From NCBI GenBank assembly GCA_964352535.1, contig CAYGSW010000035.1, forward strand, positions 1 through 30,524: a DNA stretch of 30,524 bases, written 5' to 3'. Shown here piece after piece: positions 1-8,500 of this stretch; within the stretch, counting starts at the first letter, position 1; every line of letters starts with the position of its first letter. Both the position numbers and the translations under genes were made by a program. This DNA is from Granulosicoccus sp964352535. GTDB lineage: Bacteria > Pseudomonadota > Gammaproteobacteria > Granulosicoccales > Granulosicoccaceae. The notes beneath the pieces were generated by a model that made no database searches, was not told the DNA's origin, and worked only from the letters and a program-made list of their open reading frames with translations.

Positions 1-2
1 TG

Positions 3-1037
3 ATTAATGTCACAGCAGCTTTCAATGCAGCTGCCGCATTGTCGCCAGACATACTCACCAACAGCTGGAGCAGTCAAGCGCGCAACCCACCTTTGTCGCC
101 CGCCGCTCAGGCATTGGCTGCGGCGGTAGCAGCTGCTGTTGCCGATGGTATTACCGTCGTGTTTTCAGCAGGCAATGGTCCTAGCTTTGGTTTTCCGGGA
201 CAACACCCTGACGTTATATCGGTGGGCGGCGTGTTCATGCAGCAGGATGGCAGTATCGAAGCCTCTGACTACGCTACCGGCTATATGTCAAACGTGTATC
301 CCGGGCGGCGTGTTCCGGATGTTTCAGGCCTGGTGGGCATGATGCCGAAAGCTGCCTATATCATGTTACCAATTCCAGCAGGTTGCATTATCGATGAGGG
401 CAGCGCAGGGGGTACGCATCCTACCGGTGATGAAACGGCGGACGATGATGGTTGGGCAGCGTTTAGTGGAACTTCTGCTTCTGCTCCACAGATCGCTGGT
501 GTTTGTGCTTTGCTTAAACAGGCCTGCGCGCGTCTGACACCTGCACAACACAAGGATATTCTCAGATCAACAGCCCGCGATGTGACCACTGGCACCAACG
601 CTATGGGTAACACCGCCACGGTGGGACCGGATACCGCAACCGGACATGGTCTGGTAGACGCTGCGCGTGCTGTGCTGATAGCCAAACTGCGTTGTCAGGT
701 CATTGGACCTATTACGCCGATCGAGCCTTTTCGACCGCCACTTGAGCCATTCCGTCCGCCGCTAACACCATTCAGACCACCGATTACACCCTTCCGTCCA
801 CCAGTGACGCCATTCCGTCCGCCGATTACACCCTTCCGCCCACCCATTACTCCATTTCGCCCACCGCTGGAACCGTTCCGGCCACCACTGACACCCTTCA
901 GGCCGCCGCTGACACCGTTCCGTCCTCCGTTCACAGGTAGACCACAGGAGGCTGACGGGAACGGAGCGCTTAGCGCTGAGGATGTTGCTATGCTGGAGCA
1001 GATGATCATCGATTCCGATGATTTTGACGAGCTCTGA
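3..1037 (+). CDS. S8 subtilisin-like serine protease, C-terminal part, with PFRPP heptad tail (5' end outside window)
   Basis: The reading frame is open to the left edge, so the gene starts upstream. Numbering from the TTG at 39, the oxyanion-hole motif SAGN is at about residues 43-46 and the catalytic-serine motif SGTSASAP at 143-150 (Ser146). The Asp and His of the triad must lie in the missing part. After the catalytic domain come ten uninterrupted heptads of the form [ILV][TE]PFRPP (residues 228-297), then an acidic tail ending SDDFDEL. S8 peptidases hydrolyse peptide bonds; export cannot be judged without the N-terminus. The next gene begins 6 bases downstream and the oxygenase after it overlaps that gene, so the three are probably cotranscribed. 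The arginine- and proline-rich tail is not a usual subtilisin extension. It could be a linker, a surface-binding segment or a substrate for modification. The family call is firm; the biological role is unknown. Confidence 0.9.
   Translation: MNVTAAFNAAAALSPDILTNSWSSQARNPPLSPAAQALAAAVAAAVADGITVVFSAGNGPSFGFPGQHPDVISVGGVFMQQDGSIEASDYATGYMSNVYPGRRVPDVSGLVGMMPKAAYIMLPIPAGCIIDEGSAGGTHPTGDETADDDGWAAFSGTSASAPQIAGVCALLKQACARLTPAQHKDILRSTARDVTTGTNAMGNTATVGPDTATGHGLVDAARAVLIAKLRCQVIGPITPIEPFRPPLEPFRPPLTPFRPPITPFRPPVTPFRPPITPFRPPITPFRPPLEPFRPPLTPFRPPLTPFRPPFTGRPQEADGNGALSAEDVAMLEQMIIDSDDFDEL
720..929 (+). repeat. Ten tandem 21-bp units encoding xxPFRPP heptads
   Basis: Ten consecutive in-frame 21-base units encode I/L/V-T/E-P-F-R-P-P. 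Codons differ widely between units: Arg is cga, cgt, aga, cgc, cgg or agg, and Phe is ttt or ttc. The PFRPP core is nevertheless invariant in all ten. The repeats are therefore conserved as protein rather than being recent DNA duplications. Confidence 0.95.
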
Positions 1038-1043
1038 CATACG

Positions 1044-1514
1044 ATGATTGATATGGCTCCACCAGACTCCCCACACGAAACACCAGTCGTTGCTCTGGTA
1101 GTGCTCAAGGCGGCATCTGGTGAGCCTTTTGATGCCAACGTGCCTATTACGGTGCAGAATCTGGATCGCTTCAGGCCCGATGCGCATGATGTGCAAACTG
1201 TGGTCAAGGCGTTCGAGGACGCAGGTTTCGATGCGGGTCCGCTCGGTGGTGTGTCTCTGTCGATAAGTGCGTCACGCGAAAGGTTTGAAGCGTTGTTCGG
1301 CGTGCACCTGATATACGTACCAGATGCGAACTGGCGGGTTGATCCCGGCGACTCCAGCGATGTCGGCTCAACCATCAGCGGTGATGCTGATCATAGTGCC
1401 ATGCATGCATTACCACTGGATCAGCTTCCTCGGGACATTACGCAACGCGTGGAGGCCATTGTCTTCGAACCCCCCATGGAGCTTGACAATGATGCATTTG
1501 GAATCGACCAGTAA
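1044..1514 (+). CDS. Small protein resembling a stand-alone S53 (pro-kumamolisin) propeptide
   Basis: This is a 156-residue protein without signal peptide or membrane segment. Its central part reads VVKAFEDAGFDAGPLGG, then SISASRERFEALFGVHL. This pattern (helix, 'aGf', strand, then a phenylalanine-rich 'FealFGv' helix) is typical of the pro-kumamolisin activation domain that folds and inhibits sedolisin proteases. Here no S53 catalytic domain follows. The C-terminal third is acidic and unassigned. The gene starts 6 bases after the S8 protease stop and its 3' end overlaps the oxygenase start. A role as a trans-acting propeptide, chaperone or inhibitor of the neighbouring protease is an inference from fold resemblance and position. 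It could also be an unrelated protein with a similar ferredoxin-like fold. Confidence 0.65.
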   Translation: MIDMAPPDSPHETPVVALVVLKAASGEPFDANVPITVQNLDRFRPDAHDVQTVVKAFEDAGFDAGPLGGVSLSISASRERFEALFGVHLIYVPDANWRVDPGDSSDVGSTISGDADHSAMHALPLDQLPRDITQRVEAIVFEPPMELDNDAFGIDQ

Positions 1515-2178
1515 ACAGGCGTCGCAGTACTATTTGCCAGCGCTTGTGGCTGATGAGAGTACTGCACGACTGCGCTGTGGCCCACTGGCGCTGGGCGGCG
1601 GGGTTGTATTGTGTCAAACCTTGCTACCGCCTGCGGTGTCTGCGGGTCTGCTTCGCGAAGCAACAAAACGTTACCTGGACAGCGTAAGACAGGTCAGTCA
1701 TCAACCCGACAACAGCACAGGAAGAGGTGGGTTGCCTGCGCGTGCCTTGAGCACAGCGCCGGGTGGGCCGGTGCAAGACTGCCTGTATACCTCTCGCAGC
1801 CTGTCTGAGTATCTTGGCCAATTGTGTGGTACTAATGTGCGCCCCACAGGGTCACGCGGCAGCTACAGCTACTACTCTGAGGCCGGAGATTTTCTTGATA
1901 CGCACCTTGATATCCATCAATGCGACGTAACGTTGATCACTGTGCTGTATGACGACACCGATCCGAGTACCTTGGGTGGTGCGCTGGTCACTTTCCCTGA
2001 TCGAATCGATTGTTCGCTTGAAGAGGTGAGAGCGCTTGAAACCGATAGCGGCTGGATCCTGAAGCCAAGGCCTGGAGAAAGTGTCGTGTTGCTTGGTGGG
2101 CTGATTCCCCATCGGGTGGCACCGCTGACAGGAATAGGCAAGAGGATAATTTCAGCGTTATGTTATGAGGCGTTCTAG
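1489..2178 (+). CDS. 2-oxoglutarate/Fe(II)-dependent oxygenase
   Basis: I chose the ATG at 1489 because GGAG lies 7 bases upstream (1478-1481). The open frame runs further 5', but that part would be buried in the preceding gene. The resulting protein is about 229 residues. The metal-binding triad of the double-stranded beta-helix oxygenases is visible: His139-x-Asp141 in THLDIHQC, a distal His208 in IPHRVAPL, and Arg219 in GKRIISAL for the 2-oxoglutarate carboxylate. A tyrosine-rich strand (SYSYYSEAGDF) precedes the HxD, as in prolyl-hydroxylase-like members. Such enzymes hydroxylate peptides or small molecules, using 2-oxoglutarate and oxygen. The start overlaps the previous gene by 26 bases, suggesting translational coupling. 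The proline-rich heptads of the first gene in the operon are a plausible but untested substrate. Confidence 0.85.
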   Translation: MMHLESTSKQASQYYLPALVADESTARLRCGPLALGGGVVLCQTLLPPAVSAGLLREATKRYLDSVRQVSHQPDNSTGRGGLPARALSTAPGGPVQDCLYTSRSLSEYLGQLCGTNVRPTGSRGSYSYYSEAGDFLDTHLDIHQCDVTLITVLYDDTDPSTLGGALVTFPDRIDCSLEEVRALETDSGWILKPRPGESVVLLGGLIPHRVAPLTGIGKRIISALCYEAF

Positions 2179-2286
2179 GAGCCTGCGCGGCAGTTGTCTC
2201 ACACCTGTTTGGAAGATTGAGAGCCGGTTGGAGACTGTACTAATGGTGAGGTTGTAGTCGAGCCAGGTAAAATATGTATGCGACAG

Positions 2287-2307
2287 CTTGGCAATACCAA
2301 GTTTTTT
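2287..2307 (+). terminator. Intrinsic terminator after the protease/oxygenase operon
   Basis: A CTTGG stem (2287-2291), CAATA loop and CCAAG (2297-2301) are followed directly by six T residues (2302-2307). The stem can be extended by a G-T and an A-T pair. It sits about 110 bases after the oxygenase stop codon on the same strand. Confidence 0.55.
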
Positions 2308-2388
2308 GGGTTGTGTGTTTTCAATACGCCCGGTAGCGTACATGCAGAGTATCGATGAACGTTCGCGAATTGCCCCTTATGCATTATC

Positions 2389-2411
2389 TCGGGATCACAA
2401 CGTGATCCCGA
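2389..2411. terminator. Perfect 10-bp inverted repeat, possible terminator of alanine dehydrogenase
   Basis: TCGGGATCAC and GTGATCCCGA form a perfect 10-bp stem around the 3-base loop AAC. It lies about 40 bases past the ald stop codon on the ald strand. No T-run follows on either strand, so it may be a transcript-stabilising hairpin or a factor-dependent terminator, or a protein-binding palindrome. Confidence 0.4.
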
Positions 2412-2450
2412 ATCGATGGGGCGATAATTCTCTTCAGCAATTGCTATTGG

Positions 2451-3569
2451 CTACATACCCAGCAGTTTATCAGCAGCGACAAAGTCATAACTGAGGGCCT
2501 CGGCAACTTCCTTGTAGGTCACTTTGCCACGATAGACGTTCAGTCCGTTCTTCAGATGTTCATCTTTTTGCATTGCTTTCTCTGCTCCAAGGCCGGCTAG
2601 AGACAGCACGTGCGGTAATGTCACATTGTTCAAGGCATACGTGGATGTCCTTGGTACGCCTCCCGGCATATTGGCAACACAGTAATGAACAACATCATCA
2701 ACAACATACGTGGGGTCAGCATGGGTGGTTGCGTGTGAAGTCTCACAACAACCACCCTGGTCTATGGCGACATCAACGATGACAGAGCCCGGCTTCATGT
2801 TTTTTACCATTTCAGCGGTCACCAGCTTGGGAGCCGCGGCACCGGGTATCAATACGCCGCCAATGACAAGGTCTGCTTCTAATACATGCTTTTCCAGGGC
2901 ATCGCGAGTGGAAAATACACTATTGGTAGAGCGACCAAACTTCTCCCAATGCGATTCAAGGACATCAGGGCTGCGGTCAATGACCCATGTATCAGCGCCC
3001 ATACCTACGGCAATATGTGCTGCATGTGAGCCAACAACCCCACCACCAATGATAACGACTTTGGCAGGATCTACCCCTGGGACTCCGCCAAGCAACACAC
3101 CGAGCCCACCGTGCGGCTGCTCCAGACAATAGGCGCCAGCCTGTATGGCCATACGGCCTGCTACCTTGGACATCGGTGCGAGTAGTGGCAATCCACCACG
3201 CGCTGAAGTGACCGTCTCATAGGCAATACAGATGGCCTCACTCTTGACCAGATCGTGAGTTTGATCGGGATCAGGTGCCAGGTGCAGGTACGTGAATAGA
3301 ATCTGACCAGCGCGCAGCATAGCCCGTTCCACAGCTTGAGGCTCCTTCACTTTCACAACCATATCTGCACGTTCAAAAACTTCGGCAGCTGTTGCCACTA
3401 TCGTGGCTCCGGCGGTTACGTATTCTTCATCAGTACGACCGATACCGGCACCTGCAGCGGTTTCGACAATAACCTCATGGCCACTGTGAACACACTCTCG
3501 CACACTGGTGGGCGTTAGTCCGACACGGTATTCGTGGTTCTTGATTTCCTTGGGTACACCGATGAGCAT
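2451..3569 (-). CDS. ald: Alanine dehydrogenase
   Basis: The 372-residue protein catalyses NAD-dependent oxidative deamination of L-alanine to pyruvate and ammonium, and the reverse reaction. It matches the family along its whole length. It starts MLIGVPKEIK, has the substrate residues Arg15, Lys75 (VKVKEP) and His96 (YLHLAPD), and the dinucleotide-binding motif IIGGGVVGSHA at about 173-183. It ends in the usual conserved C-terminal part (NVYRGKVTYKEVAEAL). The length is normal for Ald. The start is supported by an excellent ribosome-binding site, aaggagg, just upstream. It stands alone, convergent to the protease operon and divergent from the TIR gene. The protein is cytoplasmic and probably catabolic, which fits the amino-acid-degrading genes elsewhere in the window. 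Confidence 0.97.
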   Translation of the reverse strand: MLIGVPKEIKNHEYRVGLTPTSVRECVHSGHEVIVETAAGAGIGRTDEEYVTAGATIVATAAEVFERADMVVKVKEPQAVERAMLRAGQILFTYLHLAPDPDQTHDLVKSEAICIAYETVTSARGGLPLLAPMSKVAGRMAIQAGAYCLEQPHGGLGVLLGGVPGVDPAKVVIIGGGVVGSHAAHIAVGMGADTWVIDRSPDVLESHWEKFGRSTNSVFSTRDALEKHVLEADLVIGGVLIPGAAAPKLVTAEMVKNMKPGSVIVDVAIDQGGCCETSHATTHADPTYVVDDVVHYCVANMPGGVPRTSTYALNNVTLPHVLSLAGLGAEKAMQKDEHLKNGLNVYRGKVTYKEVAEALSYDFVAADKLLGM

Positions 3570-4059
3570 GGCAGCCTCCTTAAGGCAGTGATTATCTGGC
3601 AGTCGGGTATTGTCCGGCAGAAGTGCGCGCAGTGATACAGCCAGATGCGCACACGGTACACAGCCACACTAACAGCATCTGGAGGGGTCAAGACTTGTAT
3701 TGAAATCCGGGCGAATAGGAAAAAGGGGTGAACACAGCCGGCCCGTCACGATATGCATTGAAGCGGGACTAAAGTATAGGCTTTCAAACGAGATAGCGAC
3801 GACAGGACAAAGCCGGATTCAAACGCTTGTGCGTGGCTGATCGGCTGACTGATCTGGTAGAAATTGAGGTGGCAGCGTCTGAAATATTACGTGCTTGTTT
3901 TGATTCAACGTTGCTTGTAGCACTATGCTTGGATTCCGGTTCTGTCAATTTGCTGCGATTGATGTAAAGATCGGGGTAGAGTCAACGATCAGGAGCGAAA
4001 CTTGTCGGCACCTTTTGCTCCTGTGTCAGCATTGTCTGTAAATTCTCGAGGAGTTCGTC
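3570..4059. other. Intergenic region between ald and the TIR gene
   Basis: These 490 bases separate two divergent genes and should hold both promoters. I see no credible ORF or RNA gene. Near the ald side the only clear element is its ribosome-binding site. On the TIR side there is one moderate promoter-like match, listed separately. Confidence 0.5.
3900..3929 (+). promoter_or_regulatory. Possible sigma-70 promoter of the TIR/STAND pair
   Basis: TTGATT (3900-3905) is followed after 18 bases by TATGCT (3924-3929). Each matches four of six consensus positions. It lies about 130 bases upstream of the TIR start codon. Weak evidence from sequence alone. Confidence 0.25.
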
Positions 4060-5571
4060 ATGTCAGGGTATGCAAAGGACATCTTCATCAGTTATGCGCA
4101 CTTGGACAACGAACCACTGACTCCTGGCGAGGATGGTTGGATAACACGCTTCCACGCTACGTTACAAGCCTTGCTGAACATGCGTCTTGGCCACCCTTCA
4201 AGAATCTGGCGCGATGACAAGTTGCAGGGTAACGATGTATTCAGTGACGAGATCATGCAGCAGTTTGGCGACACGGCTGTGTTGCTTTCCATTCTGACTC
4301 CTCGTTATCTGAATTCCGAATGGTGTACTCGTGAGATCTCTGAGTTCTGTCTCGCCGCAGAGCAGGGCGGGGGTATTGTGTTTGATAATAAGGCGAGAAT
4401 TTTCAAAGTGTTAAAGACACCTGTGGATACGGAAGACACACTGCCTCCGGTTGCAAAAGAGGTGCTTGGATACGAGTTTTTTGCGTACGATAACGAGGTG
4501 CCGCTGGAGCTTGACGCCGCTTATGGCGAGAAATTCGGGCAAGCTTACAAGCGAAAGGTGGCACAGCTTGCATCTGATCTGTCGAAGTTACTGAAACAGC
4601 TTGAGTCCGGACAAGACAGCGAGCTGCAAATACCGGCTGAAGACAAGATCACGGTGTACCTTGCCGAATGTAGCTACGATCAGAGGGAGTCCAGAGAAAT
4701 TCTCGCGGGAGAGCTGCAGCAGCACGGTTATCGGATATTGCCAGACAGGCCATTGCCACGGGATGAGACGGAGTACGTTGAAGCCGTTAAAGCGATGTTG
4801 AGTCGTTGTGTATTTTCGATACATCTGATTGGAGACACTTATGGGGCTGTGCCCGATGGTCTTTCCCAGAAGTCAGTTACCGAGTTGCAAAATGAGCTAG
4901 CTGTTGGCCGGTGTGTTGAATCCCCCGAAGAATTCAAGCGCATCATCTGGATGGCCAACGGGATATCGTCAGATCAACCACAGCAACAGGCATTCATTGA
5001 GTCTTTACACCATGATGCAATGACTCAATATGGTGCAGATTTAATGACATCTGACCTGGAATCTTTAAAAGAAACCGTACATACGACACTGCGAAAATTC
5101 GTGGAGCCCAAAGAGATCAAGCCGGAAATACAGTCAGTGGAATCCAGTGGCAGCAAACTGGTGTATCTGATTTGTGACCAGAATGATCGAAAGGCCACAG
5201 TGCCCCTGAGAAAATTTCTACGAGAACAGGGAATTGAAGTTGCTATTCCGGCCTTCGAAGGGGATGCGGCAGCGATCCGGCGAAACCATCTACAGTTGAT
5301 AAAACAGTGTGATGCGGTGTTGTTGTTTTATGGAGCAGGTGACGAATCGTGGAAGCGCAGTTTCGATATGGAACTGAAAAAACTGCCGGGTTATCGTGGC
5401 AACAGGCCTCTGCTGGCACAATATACTTACCTGTCAGAACCTAGAACAGATGATAAAGAGGATCTGATAGACATGGAGGAGCCTCATCTGATCGAGGGGT
5501 TTAGCGAGTTTCGTGCCGATGCTTTCGATCAGTTTCTGCAGGCTCTGCTTGGCGAGCGGGAGCTCGCATGA
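4060..5571 (+). CDS. Triple TIR-like domain protein, partner of the downstream STAND NTPase
   Basis: This 503-residue protein has no signal peptide. Domain 1 (about 5-145) is a TIR_2-type domain: KDIFISYAHLDNE at the first strand, IWRDDKLQGND in the BB-loop region, and TPRYLNSEWCTREI, where Glu92 sits at the position of the catalytic glutamate of TIR NADases. Domain 2 (about 195-350) is a DUF4062/TIR-like domain with ITVYLAECSYDQRESRE, GYRILPD, then SIHLIGDTYG and SVTELQNELA. Domain 3 (about 365-500) is another TIR-like fold, with LVYLICDQNDRKATVPLRKF and CDAVLLFYG followed by Trp431 and Glu438. A good ribosome-binding site (gaggag) precedes the ATG. The stop overlaps the next gene's start (ATGA), so the two are translated together. 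The family occurs beside nSTAND1 ATPases in biological-conflict and signalling loci. The likely role is as effector or adaptor controlled by the NTPase. NAD cleavage is an inference. Confidence 0.88.
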   Translation: MSGYAKDIFISYAHLDNEPLTPGEDGWITRFHATLQALLNMRLGHPSRIWRDDKLQGNDVFSDEIMQQFGDTAVLLSILTPRYLNSEWCTREISEFCLAAEQGGGIVFDNKARIFKVLKTPVDTEDTLPPVAKEVLGYEFFAYDNEVPLELDAAYGEKFGQAYKRKVAQLASDLSKLLKQLESGQDSELQIPAEDKITVYLAECSYDQRESREILAGELQQHGYRILPDRPLPRDETEYVEAVKAMLSRCVFSIHLIGDTYGAVPDGLSQKSVTELQNELAVGRCVESPEEFKRIIWMANGISSDQPQQQAFIESLHHDAMTQYGADLMTSDLESLKETVHTTLRKFVEPKEIKPEIQSVESSGSKLVYLICDQNDRKATVPLRKFLREQGIEVAIPAFEGDAAAIRRNHLQLIKQCDAVLLFYGAGDESWKRSFDMELKKLPGYRGNRPLLAQYTYLSEPRTDDKEDLIDMEEPHLIEGFSEFRADAFDQFLQALLGERELA

Positions 5572-8500
5572 GCACCTTCAAACAAGAGCAGACAACTACC
5601 AATCCTTTTCCCGGTCTAAGACCTTTTCGTGAATCCGAGCAGCACTTGTTCTTCGGACGCGAAAGTCAGATTGATGCCATGGTTGACAAGCTGGCGACCA
5701 ACCGGTTTCTGGCTGTTGTCGGTACCTCGGGAAGTGGTAAATCATCGCTCGTCAACTGTGGATTGCGTCCTGCGTTGCGTACCGGCCTGATGGCGGGTGC
5801 AGGTACCGCATGGCGGATGGCTCAATGCCGACCAGGCGGCGATCCGATTGCCGCTCTATCCCAGGCCATGGCCAGCAATGGCGTTCTATTTACAAACTAT
5901 CAAAACACGGGTATGTCTTTACCCGAGATTGTTGATACTACGTTGCGAATGGGCAAACTTGGCCTGATTGATATCATCGAGCAAGCACACTTGCCTGAGG
6001 GCACTAACGTGCTATTGGTTATCGATCAGTTTGAGGAATTGTTTCGTTACCGGCATCTGGATGAACACGGTGAGGCCAAAAGCGCCGAGCTCGGGCAACA
6101 GGCTGTGGCCTTCGTCAATTTATTATTGGCAGCGATAGAACAGTCGGCATTGCCCGTGTACGTTGTAATTACGATGCGTTCTGATTTTCTGGGTGATTGT
6201 GCGCAATTTACGGGGTTGGCCGAGGCTATAAACAAAGGTCAGTATCTGGTGCCGCGCATGACGCGAGAGCAGCGTCGTGCTGCGATTGCCGGCCCTGTCG
6301 GGGTAGGTGGTGCGAAGATCTATCCTGCTTTGCTAACCCGGTTGGTCAACGACGTTGGCAGTAACCCCGATCAACTCTCCATATTGCAGCATGCAATGAA
6401 CAGAACCTGGGCATATTGGGAAAATGAGCGTGGTCGGCAAGGTATGTTGGACATAGAGTGTTATGACTCTATCGGCAGCATGACAAGCGCGTTGGACCAG
6501 CACGCCGAACACGCGTTCGCTGAGCTTGGCTCTACTGAAAAAGAGAAAATTTGCGAAACCATATTTAAAGCGCTAACAGATAAGGCGAGTGATGCAAGAG
6601 GTGTACGACGACCAACACGTCTGGATACTCTGTGTGAGATGTGTGATGCATCGCGAGCGGATCTCGTGTCTGTCATCGATGTATTTCGCAAATCAAGTCG
6701 ATCTTTTCTAATGCCACCGGAGGGTGTAGATCTACAGTCAGACACCGTCATCGACATATCACATGAGAGTCTCATGCGCGTGTGGAAAAGGCTTGACCAA
6801 TGGGCAGATGAAGAAGCAGACGCAGCCAGAATGTACCAGCGCCTGGCCGAGAAGTCGGAATTTTACAAACAGGGAAACGCTGAGTTACTGCGCGATCAGG
6901 ATCTGCGTGTTGCATTGAAATGGCAGGAAATGAACAAGCCCAATACAGTGTGGGCTCAGCAGTACAATCCGGGCTTTGACGGCGCTATGGCGTTCCTTAA
7001 AGACAGTGAAAAATCTGAGAATACCCGTAAGCGCGTACGTGCCGGATCCATTGCTGCAGTGCTGCTCGCTCTGTCTGGTTATGCGGGTTATACGATTACC
7101 GATTTATCCGGTGATGTTAAAGACTTGTCTGGCACAGTTACAGCGGTTACCGATTTGCTAGGGTCGATTTCAGACCTGTCAGCAGAGCAGGAACAAGCCC
7201 GTGCTGAATTGCAAAGAGCTGAGCAAGAAAAAATTCTTGCGTTGAATGATGTAGCACAGGTGGAAGATGAAATTGCACAGGCAAAAAATGACGTCTCGGA
7301 TCAAGTGGAAGCCAGTGCACAGCAAGCTGTTGTCGACATTGAAGACAATCTGAATCGTATCCTGACAGAGGAAGTCGGGCAATTGCGCCAAGCTGTCGTT
7401 CAAGTGGAGGCTGAAACAAAAACCGCATCCGTGGTGGCGAAGGAGCAACTGCAGTTTTTCAAGGTTATTAGTTCTTTGGAAGCGACACAACAGGAACGTA
7501 TCGTTGAACACTTTGCTCAATTGGAAGCAGACATGGCTGAATTGCAGAGTGATTATTCAGAAACGCTTGCCGGCCATCAGAACCTCATCATACAGAAGAG
7601 AATAAAGTGTGAGATTTATTCGCTAGCGGGGCAATCTGAAAAGAAGACCCGTCCAGCACATGCGTCACACTGCGATAAAAACGGCTTGATTGATCCCTTG
7701 ATAAACACTGTGGATAACAGTGACGACAATCCAGTTGTCGATTGTCTACCCGACAATATTCCAGAGAATATACTTTCATCACTGGATACTCAGGGGCGGA
7801 TTGTGCTTGAAAACAGGAATAGACAGCTGGCATGTAATGTTGCAAGAATGAAACAAAGTATTGCCGATCTTGAGAATGAAAGTGCGATCTTGCAGCAAGA
7901 AATCGATCGTCTAAGAGATGCAGCTCTGGAGCCTGAAGAGACTATCGTATCAACAGCGGGCAATGACGAGGAAAACTTACCGATAGAACCCCTCATTGCT
8001 TCTGCTGAATCCACGAGCAGCCAAACAGTAGAGACCCACACACAGATGCCAGTGCTTGCAGATCAGCAATCGAGTCCTGACGGCCAACAGACATATCTGA
8101 AGTTTTTTGAAGCCTGTGAAAATGTCCAAAATCGGGAACCGTCGGGCTGCAAGAAGGAAAGCGAAGCTTTTCTACACGGTAAGGTTTTCTTGTTTGCTCG
8201 TGTAGTAACCAGTCGTGAAGAAGAAAATATAACGCTGCGATGGTTCAGAAATGACGGCGAAAACCCCATTGGTGAAAAACAGCTCACGATAAGTCCCAAT
8301 CCGGACGGATACAGGATCTTTGATTGGAAACACTTGGATAATGGTGTTTACAGAGCGTGTGTGATAAACCAATCCGAGCAACAGGCGTGTATTTCCATAG
8401 TAGTGGGTATTGACAATCCGATTGCTGGTATAGAGACGCCGATAGAGGCAATTGAAGAGCCAAACAAAGAAGAAAATGCTGCTGACAGGCTTGTGCAGGA

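Noticed and set aside
720..929. Possible CRISPR-like or minisatellite array of 21-bp units
   Set aside because: The units are in frame, directly adjacent without spacers, and conserved as protein with divergent codons, so they are coding repeats.
695..1375. 226-codon minus-strand frame opposite the protease tail, rich in Gly-Gly-Arg-Asn
   Set aside because: It is the mirror of the PFRPP heptads and of the next gene. The repetitive composition comes entirely from the coding repeats on the plus strand.
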